Assembly (NCBI RefSeq): GCF_026616195.1
Contig: NZ_JANHDH010000004.1
Coordinates: 1 to 64,000, forward strand
Direction: 5' to 3'
Source of the DNA: Haloarchaeobius amylolyticus
GTDB taxonomy: Archaea > Halobacteriota > Halobacteria > Halobacteriales > Natrialbaceae
DNA length: 64,000 nt
A model generated the notes under the pieces. It ran no database searches. It saw only the letters and a program-made list of their open reading frames with translations, and was not told the DNA's origin. Within the stretch, counting starts at the first letter, position 1, and each line of letters begins with the position of its first letter. Both the position numbers and the translations under genes were made by a program. Shown piece after piece: positions 1 to 8,676 of the stretch.

Positions 1-62
1 CAGCGAAAGAACTGGAATTCGATGATGAAGACTCGGATGACGAGGAGTCGCGTGCGAAATGA
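1..62 (+). CDS. 3' end of a small acidic protein, possible antitoxin partner of the PIN gene
   Basis: The frame is open from the window edge and ends in a TGA that overlaps the ATG of the next gene (ATGA), so the two genes are translationally coupled. Only about 19 residues are visible, and they are nearly all Asp, Glu, Ser, Arg and Lys. PIN genes of the DUF3368 type are commonly preceded by a small UPF0175-type antitoxin gene. The position fits that, but the visible residues are too few to identify a family. Confidence 0.45.
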   Translation, partial: AKELEFDDEDSDDEESRAK

Positions 63-565
63 CAGGTGACGGGATTCCACCGAATCCGAGCGTCCTGAAC
101 ACGACTGTCCTCTCGAATTTTGCGTATCTCGACCAGCTGTGGGTGGTTGCAGGACTCTCTGGAATCTGCGCAGTTCCAGTTGTCCGCGAGGAACTCGAAA
201 ATGGCGTTGCTGCTCATCCATATCTTCAGTCAGCGCTCGATACACTCGACGACGAAATCCCAGTCGCGACGATTTCGGATACGGTCGCAAACAGGGAGGC
301 GGTTGTTAGTGGCCATCTCGACCCTGGTGAAGCACAGGCGTTCGCTCTCGCGGACGCACACGACGGCCGGTTGCTGACTGACGACGGAGATGCTCGGTCG
401 TTTGCGAAAGACCAAGGCGTGACTGTCGTCGGGTCGGTTGGCGTTCTGTTGGCTGCAATCGATGCTGGGAAGATCGATGAAGCCACTGCTGACGAGTGGC
501 TCTCGACGTGGATCGATGAGATCGGCTATTACGTTCCATACCGAACGATCTCAGAGTATCGATGA
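59..565 (+). CDS. PIN-domain protein, DUF3368 type (VapC-like ribonuclease toxin)
   Basis: This 168-residue protein has the PIN layout. It begins with VLNTTVLSNF near residue 13, where the usual first Asp is Asn. It continues with an REELENG acidic motif around residue 44, then GEAQAFALADAHDGRLLTDD around residues 90-109 and a following acidic cluster. Proteins of this type are predicted metal-dependent ribonucleases, usually toxins of toxin-antitoxin pairs. The start overlaps the stop of the upstream gene, as expected for an antitoxin-toxin operon. Asn at the first acidic position could weaken catalysis or be normal for this subgroup. The PIN call is firm. Active toxicity is inferred. Confidence 0.8.
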   Translation: MTGDGIPPNPSVLNTTVLSNFAYLDQLWVVAGLSGICAVPVVREELENGVAAHPYLQSALDTLDDEIPVATISDTVANREAVVSGHLDPGEAQAFALADAHDGRLLTDDGDARSFAKDQGVTVVGSVGVLLAAIDAGKIDEATADEWLSTWIDEIGYYVPYRTISEYR

Positions 566-663
566 CCATTTTTGTCGAAGTTCAAAACAACTGAAGAGCG
601 GCAGCGCTGGGCTGATTCCTTTAAATAATCAGTTCGAGTTGGACGACTAACTGGAATAGGTGT

Positions 664-690
664 CTCGACCCGAGTTTGAAGCGGGTCGAG
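664..690. terminator. 9-bp perfect inverted repeat, possible terminator of the PIN operon
   Basis: CTCGACCCG at 664-672 is followed by a 9-nt loop and CGGGTCGAG at 682-690. It lies 98 bp after the PIN stop codon. It could end that transcript or be a protein-binding site. There is no long T tract, which haloarchaeal terminators usually have, so the function is uncertain. Confidence 0.35.
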
Positions 691-766
691 TTCGTTGGTT
701 CGGCTGAAATCGTGCATCCTGGCGGTCCTTTAGCCCGTGTAGTCTCAACTTCCCAGGCCCGAGATT

Positions 767-784
767 TTGTATAGCGATATACAA
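767..784. promoter_or_regulatory. AT-rich palindrome TTGTATA-gcga-TATACAA
   Basis: This is a perfect 7-bp dyad with a 4-bp centre in an AT-rich patch, about 320 bp upstream of the winged-helix regulator gene. Its size and composition resemble an operator for a dimeric winged-helix regulator, and it also contains TATA-like sequence. Nothing identifies the binding protein. Confidence 0.4.
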
Positions 785-863
785 TATACATTCTACTGTA
801 ATGCGGAGTTCCGACGCTAAGAGACTCTAGACCCCCGAATTCTCCCGATGGCTCAAGTACAAC

Positions 864-899
864 AAGTGGTCCTGATTATGCCAATAATCACGACCACTT
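864..899. promoter_or_regulatory. 36-bp dyad with one central mismatch pair
   Basis: The arm AAGTGGTC-C-TGATTAT (864-879) is matched by ATAATCA-C-GACCACTT (884-899) around the loop GCCA. Fifteen of 16 positions pair, and the only mismatch is a C opposite a C. It is the strongest dyad in the 535-bp gene-free stretch between the PIN gene and the regulator of the integrase module. It could be an operator, a recombination site or a structured RNA. Confidence 0.55.
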
Positions 900-1001
900 T
901 GAAGTACCCCGACGCCGTCCGGTAAGCACGAATAATGCAATCGGCTCAGAACGGCGCTTCCCCCAGGGTAGAGCCGCCGAGACCGGTTTTCAAGTTTTTG
1001 T

Positions 1002-1037
1002 GGTTCCGCTCAGCTCCGTCGAAGAACAAGCGGAACC
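1002..1037. promoter_or_regulatory. 9-bp inverted repeat GGTTCCGCT ... AGCGGAACC
   Basis: The two perfect 9-bp arms are separated by 18 bp and end 64 bp before the likely ATG of the regulator gene. The arm spacing is close to two and a half helical turns between centres. It is a candidate operator for that regulator. Confidence 0.4.
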
Positions 1038-1100
1038 CAGCAGTTCGATATAGAACGAATGCCCTCAATCTATATGGAGATAGAGTGTGAACGGTACCAT

Positions 1101-1640
1101 ATGACCGAAGACGAATCGAACGCCAAGGGGCTGATGGAGCGCCAGACCACGGGTGAAGATCGAGTGCGGATGGCCGCCCGGCAGCTGTCGGAGCCGCGGA
1201 CGGCAAACTGGATCGCCTCCGAAGCGGGCTGGTCACACGAGCCGACCAAGCGCGTCCTCGAACGACTCGTCGACGATGGTATCCTCCACCGTGACGAGAG
1301 CGGAACGCACACGACGTACTACCCTGATTACCGCCGCCAGGCGATGCAGGAAGCGATGCGCCTCCGGGATAGCGGGCACACTGTCGAGGAACTCACGGAC
1401 CGGCTCGCCGATATGAAGGCGCAGATCCGCGACTGGGAGGACGAATTCGACGTCGAGTCACCGAACCAGCTTCGCGGAACGCTCGCCGAGGAGGGGCTCG
1501 ACGCCGACGAAGAAGACCGCCGGCGTGAGATCGCCCGCGAGTGGGAACACCTCCAGCGTCGCATCGACATCGTCGGCTTCGCCATCCGCGAGTGGGACTT
1601 CCTCACTCCAACAAACGAGCCTGCCGAGGCCAGTAGCTGA
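1101..1640 (+). CDS. Winged-helix regulator of the integrase module (DUF7342-like)
   Basis: This is a 179-residue protein if translation starts at the ATG encoding MTEDES. An upstream in-frame ATG at 1059 would add 14 residues that are not acidic and look non-coding. Residues about 20-75 form a winged-helix domain (VRMAARQLSEPRTANWIASE, then an ERLVDDGILHR wing). They are followed by a long charged helical region with heptad character, suggesting dimerisation. It is the first of three tightly packed genes that end in a tyrosine recombinase, an arrangement I recognise from haloarchaeal integrated elements. It probably controls the integrase operon. The dyads upstream are candidate binding sites. 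Confidence 0.75.
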   Translation: MTEDESNAKGLMERQTTGEDRVRMAARQLSEPRTANWIASEAGWSHEPTKRVLERLVDDGILHRDESGTHTTYYPDYRRQAMQEAMRLRDSGHTVEELTDRLADMKAQIRDWEDEFDVESPNQLRGTLAEEGLDADEEDRRREIAREWEHLQRRIDIVGFAIREWDFLTPTNEPAEASS

Positions 1641-1643
1641 CGG

Positions 1644-2101
1644 ATGTCGGTCCCGCATCCCGGTGGCGACCCGAACGCAAACCTCTACGCCCAGCTGAAG
1701 CGGGATGTTCTCGACCGCGTGCCACAGATCACGACGGTCGAGTTCGTTCCTGATGATATCGAGGCCAAGCAGTTGCGGGCCCGTTTTGATCCAGCCCGCC
1801 TTGCCCCTTCGACAGGGCCTGAGTCGCCGGAACTGTCCATCAAGTGGTATCGACAGGACCCACACGATTGGTTCCGTATCAACTACACCGACCCGAACAC
1901 GGGATTTCACGCTGGCTGGCACCAGGACGAAGACCATCCAGATCTCGGACGAACGCATTTCCAGTACTCAGCCGACGATGAGGAAGATCGCTGGGGAATC
2001 ACGTTCGAACACGAGACCCCTCGCTGGTCCTCTGGGAGATCATCGAAGCGCTCCTCGAGGATGTCCGTCCGACCTACCAGTACGGGAACGAGGACTCATG
2101 A
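1644..2101 (+). pseudogene. Conserved haloarchaeal integrase-module protein with a one-base frameshift
   Basis: The frame starts 4 bp after the regulator and reads MSVPHPGGDPN. It is coherent to about residue 126 (FEHETP, near base 2020). It then turns into an Arg/Ser-rich tail that runs out of frame to 2120. In another frame the DNA from about 2028 encodes LVLWEIIEALLEDV and ends NEDS, with a TGA at 2099-2101 that overlaps the integrase ATG. One missing base near 2022-2028 explains both observations. The gene was therefore a protein of about 152 residues, coupled to the integrase. Function unknown. It may be broken, or the base may be missing from the assembly. Confidence 0.7.
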
Positions 2102-3351
2102 CACCACGAGAACGCACTGATCGGTCGCTTGCGAGCTCCTTTGAACGGTATCTCCAGGACAAGGGCAAGGGTCGTGGTGGCGACGGCGGGAACTATCGAC
2201 GAAACGCTGCACGCGAGCTGGAGCGGTTTGCTGAGTGGGCCGCCGGCGAGCGCGGCGACGACGACTGGACCGGGATTGTTCCCGACGATGTCGACCGGGA
2301 GCCCGCTTTCGAGGACCTCGACGAACGCGTCTTCCGGGAGTACGCCCGGCATCTCAGTGGAGATCGCGGACTCAAGCAGAATACCGTACAAACCTATTAT
2401 CGCTATATCTCCGCGTGGTGCGGCTGGTGCGTCAACGAGGGGTATCTCGAAGCGCACTACGCACAGCGGGCGAGTGCGATGGCGCCGCTCCCTGAAGACG
2501 ACGGTCGCAAGCCCGGCGACCAGCAGGCCTGGACGTCCGAACAGCGCCACGCACTCACCCGTCACGTCGACGAGCGAGCCCGTGACGCTATCGAGACGTA
2601 CACGACACTCCCGGAGGACACTGACCCCCTCGACAAGCAGCGAACGCACTACGCGGCGCTGAAGGTGACTCGCGACCGTGCTCTGGTGTTCGTCCTTGCG
2701 TACACCGCCGTTCGCGTCGGTGAGCTTCTCCGTGACCCGAACGACCCGCGCCGGCGCGGCGTCCGCTGGGAGGACCTCTCCCTTGACGACGGGAGTATGG
2801 ACGTCTATCGGAAGAAACAGCAGTGGGACGCCGCTAGTCTCCCTGACCCGGTGATCTCGCCGCTGCGGAGCTATCGCAAGCTGATGGACCCACCGACGGA
2901 GCGCTGGCCGGTATTTCCGACTTTCGACCAACGGACGCTCGCAGGACTCGTCCAGGATGAACTCGCCGACCGAGGGAAACGTCCAGAGGAAATCACTGAC
3001 CGTCGTGAGGCGTACGCTCGTGACCTCCTGCTGGCGCTCGATGAGGATATTCAGCCGCCGTCGATCACGACGGACGGCGCACGGTCGATTCTCCAGCGAC
3101 TCTCTGAGGACGGAGAGATCGACATTGACCATCCGAAACACGACTATCTCGCGCCCCACGGTGGCCGGCGCGGGATGGGTGAGGTCCTTGTCAGAGCCTT
3201 TGGATATACCGTCGCTGCTCGATATCTGGATAACTCCGAAGAGATGGTTCGCGAGCGGTACTCTCACATTGAGGCCGGGGAACTCGGAGATGTGGCGACT
3301 GAGGCACTCGACGAAGTTGATTCAATTTCCAGAGAGGGCGACAATGTTTAG
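2098..3351 (+). CDS. Tyrosine recombinase / phage-type integrase
   Basis: This 417-residue protein cuts and rejoins DNA at attachment sites. The N-terminal SAM-like core-binding domain spans about residues 10-125. The catalytic domain holds Arg206 in the motif AVRVGELL, a Lys around 239-240, His354-x-x-Arg357 in APHGGRRGMGE and the nucleophile Tyr388 in RERYSHI, so the key catalytic set is complete. The start at MTPRERTDRS is fixed by an ATGA overlap with the restored end of the previous gene. The open frame extends upstream to 1705, but that part lies over the previous gene. It is the effector of the module and probably responsible for integration of this region or of a past element. No flanking att repeat or tRNA target is visible nearby. 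Confidence 0.9.
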   Translation: MTPRERTDRSLASSFERYLQDKGKGRGGDGGNYRRNAARELERFAEWAAGERGDDDWTGIVPDDVDREPAFEDLDERVFREYARHLSGDRGLKQNTVQTYYRYISAWCGWCVNEGYLEAHYAQRASAMAPLPEDDGRKPGDQQAWTSEQRHALTRHVDERARDAIETYTTLPEDTDPLDKQRTHYAALKVTRDRALVFVLAYTAVRVGELLRDPNDPRRRGVRWEDLSLDDGSMDVYRKKQQWDAASLPDPVISPLRSYRKLMDPPTERWPVFPTFDQRTLAGLVQDELADRGKRPEEITDRREAYARDLLLALDEDIQPPSITTDGARSILQRLSEDGEIDIDHPKHDYLAPHGGRRGMGEVLVRAFGYTVAARYLDNSEEMVRERYSHIEAGELGDVATEALDEVDSISREGDNV

Positions 3352-3465
3352 CAGGGTGTATACTACTTCAGGACATCCTTAGACAGAATCACAAAGGCGG
3401 TTTACGGCAGGACACTCCGTGTTTGGCAGGTAGCTTGAAGGTGACCCCCTCAGACATGTAGTGGT

Positions 3466-4731
3466 ATGGCGCTTGATCACGAAAAACTATCTAATCTGAA
3501 ATCAAACTTGGAAGAGATTGTAGATAAGGTGCCTGCAAGTGATAAAAACAGTGAGAAAATTGTAAATGAAGTCATGGACCGGCTCGGGTTCGTTGAGGAG
3601 ATCGAAGAGTCTCGTCCGCCCCGACTCTATGTTTTCGGCAGATCTGGTGCTGGAAAATAGTCTCTGATCAATGCCTTAGCCAATCAGACTGTGACCGATG
3701 TTGGGGATATTAAGCCGACGACAGTGGAGTCTGAAATTTATGATATTTCATTCCCAGAACGATATGCTGACTGGCAGGTTGTCGACTCAAGAGGGCTATT
3801 TGAAAGCGTTAGTCCGGATGGAGACGTCCCCGCAGATACTGTGTCGATGATGGAACGAGATTTACGCGAATATCGACCTGATGTTCTGCTTCATGTTATT
3901 ACTCCAGATCAGGCAAGAGCAGGAAAAGATGATTTCGAAGCTGTTGAGAAATTACGGAATCAATTGGGCCCACTTTTCCCGCCAGTTATCTATTGTGTGA
4001 ATAAGGTGGACACGCACATGTCGCCGGGAGGTGACTGGCCGCCGGAGGATAATCTTTCGTTACAAGAGGATATCTACAGCACCCTGAATTTCGTGGCTGA
4101 TGATCTTCTCGAAGAGCACGAGAAGGAGCCGTTTGATAGGGATAAGCCGTATCTGGGGTATCAGTTCAATTCGGAGACGCATATTGGAGCGGTTCCGGTC
4201 TGTCTCAAGGAGGGTTCGTATTGGAATGTCGATAACATCTCATGGCTGATCGGCGATTTTTTGCCAGCTGAAGCCAAGCTCCAGTTCTTTCAAGCACAAC
4301 AGAGGGATGAACTGATGCGGCGGTGGGCACGCAGTAGAACCTGGGAGACGTCTGTTGGGGCAGCCGGAGTTGGTGCAGCGCCGATGCCCGTCGCCGACTT
4401 TGCGATTCTGACCGGGATTCAACTTCTTCTGGTCGCGTTCCTCGGTGCGGCATCGTGCCGTGACTTGGAGTGGTCAACGGTCTCCGACTATCTGAGTGCG
4501 ATGGGAGCGTCAAGTGTAGCTGGCGTCGGTGCACGTGGATTGGCGAGAACCATGATTCAGGTAATTCCAGTTGGTGGAACCGCTATCTCTGCAGCTGTAG
4601 CATTCGGGACAACGTGGGCCATTGGCCGATCCGCCGAGGAGTATTTTTTCAATGACAACGTCGTCAAGCCTTCCGAATTTATGTCCGACGGAAAGGAACT
4701 CTTCCGGGAGCAATTCTCGAGAGAGAACTGA
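3466..4731 (+). pseudogene. Membrane-associated GTPase with DUF697-like C-terminus, interrupted by TAG in the P-loop
   Basis: The frame reads GRSGAGK, then TAG (3658-3660), then SLINAL. The stop replaces the Ser/Thr that binds magnesium in Walker A. Otherwise one continuous 422-codon frame carries the Era/YeeP-like G motifs: G1 as above, G2 in PTT, G3 DSRG and G4 NKVD. The C-terminal third has two glycine- and alanine-rich hydrophobic stretches, starting GAAPMPVADFAILTG and IPVGGTAISAAVAFG, resembling DUF697. A single base change from TCG would give TAG. The region is AT-rich compared with its neighbours, suggesting foreign origin. As read, it can make only a 64-residue peptide or a restart product without P-loop function. 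Confidence 0.8.
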
Positions 4732-4830
4732 GTCAGAGTCCGTGTCTCTCCAGTTTCTTTCTGTATAGTCGGGATGTTTTTGAGAGGACGCTCAGCAAAG
4801 TCTCAGTACCTATAGCTCGAATCCCAGAGT

Positions 4831-5343
4831 ATGCCCTACTGCCCGAATTGCGGGAGCCGGGTCAAAGCGGTTCATCATTACTGTGGCTCTTGTGGACAGG
4901 CATTATCGGAGATCGCTGAATCGGAGAGCGATCCACCGATGGCAGTCGATAGAGACGGATTCCTGTCAGTGCGTTCGCTTTCGTACGTCAATGAGCTACT
5001 GAACGGGGAACGAGAACTCGACCGTGATTCAGTCTCGTACACGCAGCTATCTCGAGAGGTGAGTGCTGCCTTTGCAGACTTCGCTCGACTCGCGATGGTC
5101 AACGACCTCGACCTTCTCCTTCTCTGGGCGGCGGGCTCAAACACAGGTGCATTGAGTATGTCCGTCGACGAAATGAACAGCAATCAGTTCCGAGACTGGC
5201 TCGCTGCGATTGGACTTGGGCGTACTCTTCGAATGTACGATGACGCGCTCCACACTGAGTTCGAGGACGAGTTCAACGACCGACTGCAGAAACTGATCGA
5301 GTTCGCCAACGAAGAACTGGACGACGAAGAGATCTCCAAGTAA
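4831..5343 (+). CDS. Double-CxxC zinc-ribbon protein
   Basis: This 170-residue acidic protein starts with a zinc ribbon, CPNCGS and CGSCGQ at residues about 4-22, that should bind one zinc. The remaining 145 residues are soluble and mainly helical, rich in Glu, Asp and Leu, with no recognised domain. Such N-terminal zinc ribbons are common on haloarchaeal adaptor and regulatory proteins. It follows the broken GTPase by 100 bp and is convergent with the SWIM gene, from which it is only 5 bp away. Role unknown. Confidence 0.7.
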   Translation: MPYCPNCGSRVKAVHHYCGSCGQALSEIAESESDPPMAVDRDGFLSVRSLSYVNELLNGERELDRDSVSYTQLSREVSAAFADFARLAMVNDLDLLLLWAAGSNTGALSMSVDEMNSNQFRDWLAAIGLGRTLRMYDDALHTEFEDEFNDRLQKLIEFANEELDDEEISK

Positions 5344-5348
5344 GAGGC

Positions 5349-5870
5349 TTACAGTTGACTCGCTGGCCCGTATTCCTCGGACAACGCTGTTTTCAAATCG
5401 AAGTCATCCCCTTCTGAGATTTCCTCGATGACATCGTACACGAACTGGAGAGCCTGTCTCTCTGCATCCAGATGAGCGAGCTCCTTCTCTCGACACTGGA
5501 TCTTCGAGAGAAGATGTGATTTGAATCGCACCCCGGAGTCCCTGAGTACGGGTTCAGATTGTCTACCGTCACTTCGCTGCGGAAGGCGTCCATCTGGACG
5601 CGGAATACGACCACCATCTAATTCTAACTCAACCCGCCTGACGTGCTTGCATGGGCTCGGAGTAGACGGGTTTTCCCCGTCGGGACAGTTGCACTGTCTG
5701 TCCAGGAGGTCGACTTCGTATCGCGCGCCTGATTCCGACTGGACTTCGTAGAGGCCACCCTGCCGGAGCAGCGCTACGTCCATATGTTCTTCACGAGCCC
5801 GCCGATCGCGGTCGTCGACTATCGGACTCTGTTCGCCTTCTTGGATTGAGGATGAGTCTGTGACTGCCAT
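5349..5870 (-). CDS. SWIM zinc-finger protein
   Basis: This 173-residue protein has the SWIM signature CxCx(n)CxH: CNCPDG, a spacer of about eight residues, then CKH, around residues 60-76. SWIM domains bind DNA or protein and are frequent in haloarchaeal plasmids. The C-terminal third is helical and charged and looks like a coiled coil. It is one of three SWIM proteins in the window (also 14705-15634 and 41525-42334). The three are otherwise unlike each other. It stands alone on this strand. Function unknown beyond the zinc finger. Confidence 0.8.
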   Translation of the reverse strand: MAVTDSSSIQEGEQSPIVDDRDRRAREEHMDVALLRQGGLYEVQSESGARYEVDLLDRQCNCPDGENPSTPSPCKHVRRVELELDGGRIPRPDGRLPQRSDGRQSEPVLRDSGVRFKSHLLSKIQCREKELAHLDAERQALQFVYDVIEEISEGDDFDLKTALSEEYGPASQL

Positions 5871-6049
5871 GTGGAGTGAGGTGGGAGAACGAATGCAACC
5901 GTTCGCTCCTCCACGCTCTTCAGAGCGATAAAATTCAGAGCCGGCGATATCGACAACAGCAGCAACGGTAGAACCATTAATAACGTTAGAAATCCCGAAT
6001 AGAGAACATGGCCATCAATTCATGGAGAGGATTCCAAATATATCGAAAC

Positions 6050-6988
6050 TTAGAAACTTTCTGGGTAACCGCTCACCAGTGCATCATCGAACGCACAGAG
6101 GTCGGCCTCATCTACGGCACAGTCGCCTAGTTTGTCAGGATCTGTCGAATAGTTTTGCTGTGACTTCACCCTCCATTCAGAGCCATCTGTGGTTGCGACG
6201 ATGTTACCATGTACAGCAGTCCAAAACACTTCACAACCGTACCTCTTAGCATCATTCAAGAATTTCCTACTTGGGTGGTCATACCTCTTATCGTGGTACT
6301 CGTGTGCGCTAGAGACAAATATATAGTCGGGATCACAGTGTTCGAGCAGCGATGAATAATCCACTGTACCACTCCCATGATGAGGTGCGACCAGACAATC
6401 GATTCCTTTTGTTCTTGTATCGCTTGTGACCCAATCTACACCACGTTCTTCAATATCTCCAGGGAATAGGATCGTCTTCTCCTCATATGAAAATATGAGG
6501 CAGAGGCTGTTGTCATTTTTATTCACCGGTGAGGATGGGTTGGAAGGTGGAGAAACGGCGTACATCTTCGCATTGCTGTCTGGTAGTAAGTCCTCTGAAT
6601 ATGTGTTGGACAGCTTTCGAGGGCTGTAACCCGCAGCCATTACCTCGTCGAGCGTGTCAGCAATCCCTCGGCTAACTTGGTTCTTTGTTCTTATTTGGGT
6701 CGGAAAATATACGGACTGGATCGGTAGTTGCTCCAAAAGTTCGGTATGACCGAAATGGTCGATATCAGAGTGTGTCCCAAAGAGTTTCGGGATCTCAGTG
6801 CTAGCAGAGTTTATTTTGACAACTTCAGTTATATATTTCTTTAAATACTGCGTAGCTGATCTGGATATCCGTTTGCCTAGAGATCCTCCTTCAATATCAA
6901 TTACTCCAACGTCGCCGTCAGGGCAAACAAATAGATTACTACTACCTAGTCCCACATTCAAAATATGCGCCTCAATTGTTTCACTCAT
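6050..6988 (-). CDS. ComEC/Rec2-like metallo-beta-lactamase hydrolase, second gene of a two-gene cassette
   Basis: This is a 312-residue protein starting at MSETIEAHIL. The open frame continues 20 codons upstream, but this ATG overlaps the end of the preceding gene by 8 bp and fits the MBL fold (NVGLGSSNLF near the start). Metal ligands are visible: HSDIDH at about 73-78, APHHGSG around residue 200, and a later SAHEYHDKRYDHP motif typical of the free-standing ComEC hydrolase domain. No membrane segments are present, so it is a soluble hydrolase, probably acting on nucleic acid or nucleotides. It is translationally coupled to an unknown upstream protein in an AT-rich segment. The pair resembles a defence-type cassette, but that is an inference. 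Confidence 0.8.
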   Translation of the reverse strand: MSETIEAHILNVGLGSSNLFVCPDGDVGVIDIEGGSLGKRISRSATQYLKKYITEVVKINSASTEIPKLFGTHSDIDHFGHTELLEQLPIQSVYFPTQIRTKNQVSRGIADTLDEVMAAGYSPRKLSNTYSEDLLPDSNAKMYAVSPPSNPSSPVNKNDNSLCLIFSYEEKTILFPGDIEERGVDWVTSDTRTKGIDCLVAPHHGSGTVDYSSLLEHCDPDYIFVSSAHEYHDKRYDHPSRKFLNDAKRYGCEVFWTAVHGNIVATTDGSEWRVKSQQNYSTDPDKLGDCAVDEADLCAFDDALVSGYPESF

Positions 6989-7868
6989 TATTGACACCCC
7001 ATTCTTGTGGTTCAAGAAAAATTTCCTCAAACTGAACCATCGTCTCATTTATCATTTGTTGAACTTCCTCTTTGCGTCCTGGATTAGTAATGAGGAGAAC
7101 AGTTTCATCAGGCCCCAATACGAGATCAAACGTCTCGTTTAATCGAACGTTCCCCAATTCCTCTGCGGTAGTTCCACTCATTGATATTTCATCGACCGCC
7201 GATCCATCATCATACACGATCAGTCTGGGTGTTGGCTCATCAACTTCTTCGACTGTGGCCTCAAGATGGTAATTTGGTGTTCCCTCTTTTATTGTGGGGT
7301 ATTCGTAGAATAGCGTAGCTCGGACAATAGAACGAGGGATGTTTGGGGATTGTTGAGAAATTACTTTTTCAGCTGCGACATCGGCCATTTGATACACTGA
7401 GGGGTCGCCTGAGATGGCGAAAATGTCTGACCCTACGGCTTCGTTGACTTGTGTTACAATCTCCCTTAGATTGGTGAAATCTATTTCCTCTACTAAAGAG
7501 AGTTGACGGTTATTCCTCTTCAAAGCATTTCGCGTCATTTCTCGAAGTCCGGAGAGATCTCCTGCAGGGACTGCAGTTGATTCATCGCCTCCGTAATCGA
7601 TAATCAACACCCTTTGACCCCCTTGATGGATTTTCTCCAGATAGTTTTCTTCGACAAGTGCATTAAGAAGGTTGGTATATTGTAAAGAAGTATATAATTT
7701 TTCTGAATTACCTACGTACGCTCCGATATTGTGTGAATCTTGCGCCACTTCTTCTAATTTACTTCTCTTGAATTCGCTTGTCCCAATTAGGAACGCGATA
7801 GCTGCCGCGACTCGTTTCCTTCCTTCTGTGAGCTGTTCCCACTCTGTAGGCGTAGTATCTGAAGACAT
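6981..7868 (-). CDS. Unknown protein, first gene of the MBL cassette
   Basis: This 295-residue protein has no family I recognise. Residues 1-90 are helical and contain a winged-helix-like segment (SEFKRSKLEEVAQDSHN, then VEENYLEKIHQGGQRVLI). The middle and C-terminal parts alternate beta and alpha (residues about 150-260). No membrane segment or cysteine motif is seen. Codon use is AT-rich like that of the MBL gene that overlaps its 3' end by 8 bp, so the two were probably acquired together. It may be a sensor or DNA-binding partner of the hydrolase. An imperfect palindrome centred on ACACTTTAGTGT (7946-7957) lies about 80 bp before its ATG and could be an operator. Confidence 0.6.
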   Translation of the reverse strand: MSSDTTPTEWEQLTEGRKRVAAAIAFLIGTSEFKRSKLEEVAQDSHNIGAYVGNSEKLYTSLQYTNLLNALVEENYLEKIHQGGQRVLIIDYGGDESTAVPAGDLSGLREMTRNALKRNNRQLSLVEEIDFTNLREIVTQVNEAVGSDIFAISGDPSVYQMADVAAEKVISQQSPNIPRSIVRATLFYEYPTIKEGTPNYHLEATVEEVDEPTPRLIVYDDGSAVDEISMSGTTAEELGNVRLNETFDLVLGPDETVLLITNPGRKEEVQQMINETMVQFEEIFLEPQEWGVNNE

Positions 7869-8122
7869 CTAATCAAATAACATTCATCAACCAGTGCTGT
7901 TGTTGAAGTACAAAGCTATTCAGATTAATACGGTATATTCTATAGACACTTTAGTGTATAGGTCACGTATATCATGATGAACTCCGTTTTAGGGACATAG
8001 GTGGCTTTCCAATGGGTAGGGATGTTCGGATTGATTCATCCGTGGTTAATATATCCCCTTCTTTTTTTGAGTTCTTGACTAATTCGAATAATCCTGTATG
8101 GGCCGGTATTCAATTTCAAAGC

Positions 8123-8533
8123 TCAGTCAGATCCCGCGAGCAACTTCTCACGGGAAGCGTTGATATTCGACCGGACTGCATCTCCGGTCACACCTCGGAT
8201 TTCGGCCCACTGGGCGACAGTGAACCGCTCTGCTTCCTCGACGACGACGACCCAGTCGACAGCCTCGTGAAGCGAGAGTTCCCCGGCGATTAGTTCCGTG
8301 ACTCGTTCGAGGAAGTCCTGGTCGTCCCAAGCGAGATTGACTTCTTCGAACAGGTGGTTCTCAGAGTCGTACGAGGCGACCATCTGGATGGCACCGTGCT
8401 GTTCGAGTTCTGCTCGAACGTGAGCAGGCAGGGAATCCAGTGCAGTCTCTGGTAACGGGTACGCTGGGACATCGTGGAGTGAGGCAACATCGAAGGGTGT
8501 GAGACTGCGGTGTGACTCGTCTCCGAATTTCAT
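8123..8533 (-). CDS. Hypothetical protein with a sigma-70 region 4-like helix-turn-helix at its C-terminus
   Basis: This is a 136-residue protein if started at MKFGDESHRS. The 33 upstream in-frame codons overlap a transposon-end-like hairpin and are probably not translated. Residues about 105-130 (ERFTVAQWAEIRGVTGDAVR) look like a helix-turn-helix. The N-terminal part contains the conserved-looking LTPFDVASLHDVPAYP and an aromatic acidic middle. It faces the TnpB gene divergently and may have lost its original promoter to the insertion there. Role unknown, possibly regulatory. Confidence 0.6.
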   Translation of the reverse strand: MKFGDESHRSLTPFDVASLHDVPAYPLPETALDSLPAHVRAELEQHGAIQMVASYDSENHLFEEVNLAWDDQDFLERVTELIAGELSLHEAVDWVVVVEEAERFTVAQWAEIRGVTGDAVRSNINASREKLLAGSD

Positions 8534-8552
8534 AGAGATTGCGAGGCGGATA

Positions 8553-8583
8553 CCCCGACCCTTGAGGTCAGGGAGGAAGCCAA
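8553..8583 (+). repeat. Solitary right-end-like hairpin of a TnpB element
   Basis: CCC-C-GACC, loop CTTGA, then GGTC-A-GGG, followed by GGAGGAAGCC. The stem, the single mismatch at the same place and the CTTGA loop match the hairpin after the TnpB stop at 9933-9953. The trailing GGAGG resembles the shared right terminus of the other elements. No TnpB lies to its left, so it is either the scar of a lost copy or a left-end structure of the adjacent element. Confidence 0.4.
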
Positions 8584-8676
8584 CACTCGATGACACAACC
8601 CACGCACGATAGCATGGCCGACTCCCCACCATTCCTAATAAATACTTTCAAGTATATTCAACAGTACTAATGAAGC

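Noticed and set aside
2074-3267. 397-codon minus-strand frame across the integrase
   Set aside because: Shadow of the integrase, with no domain and no context.
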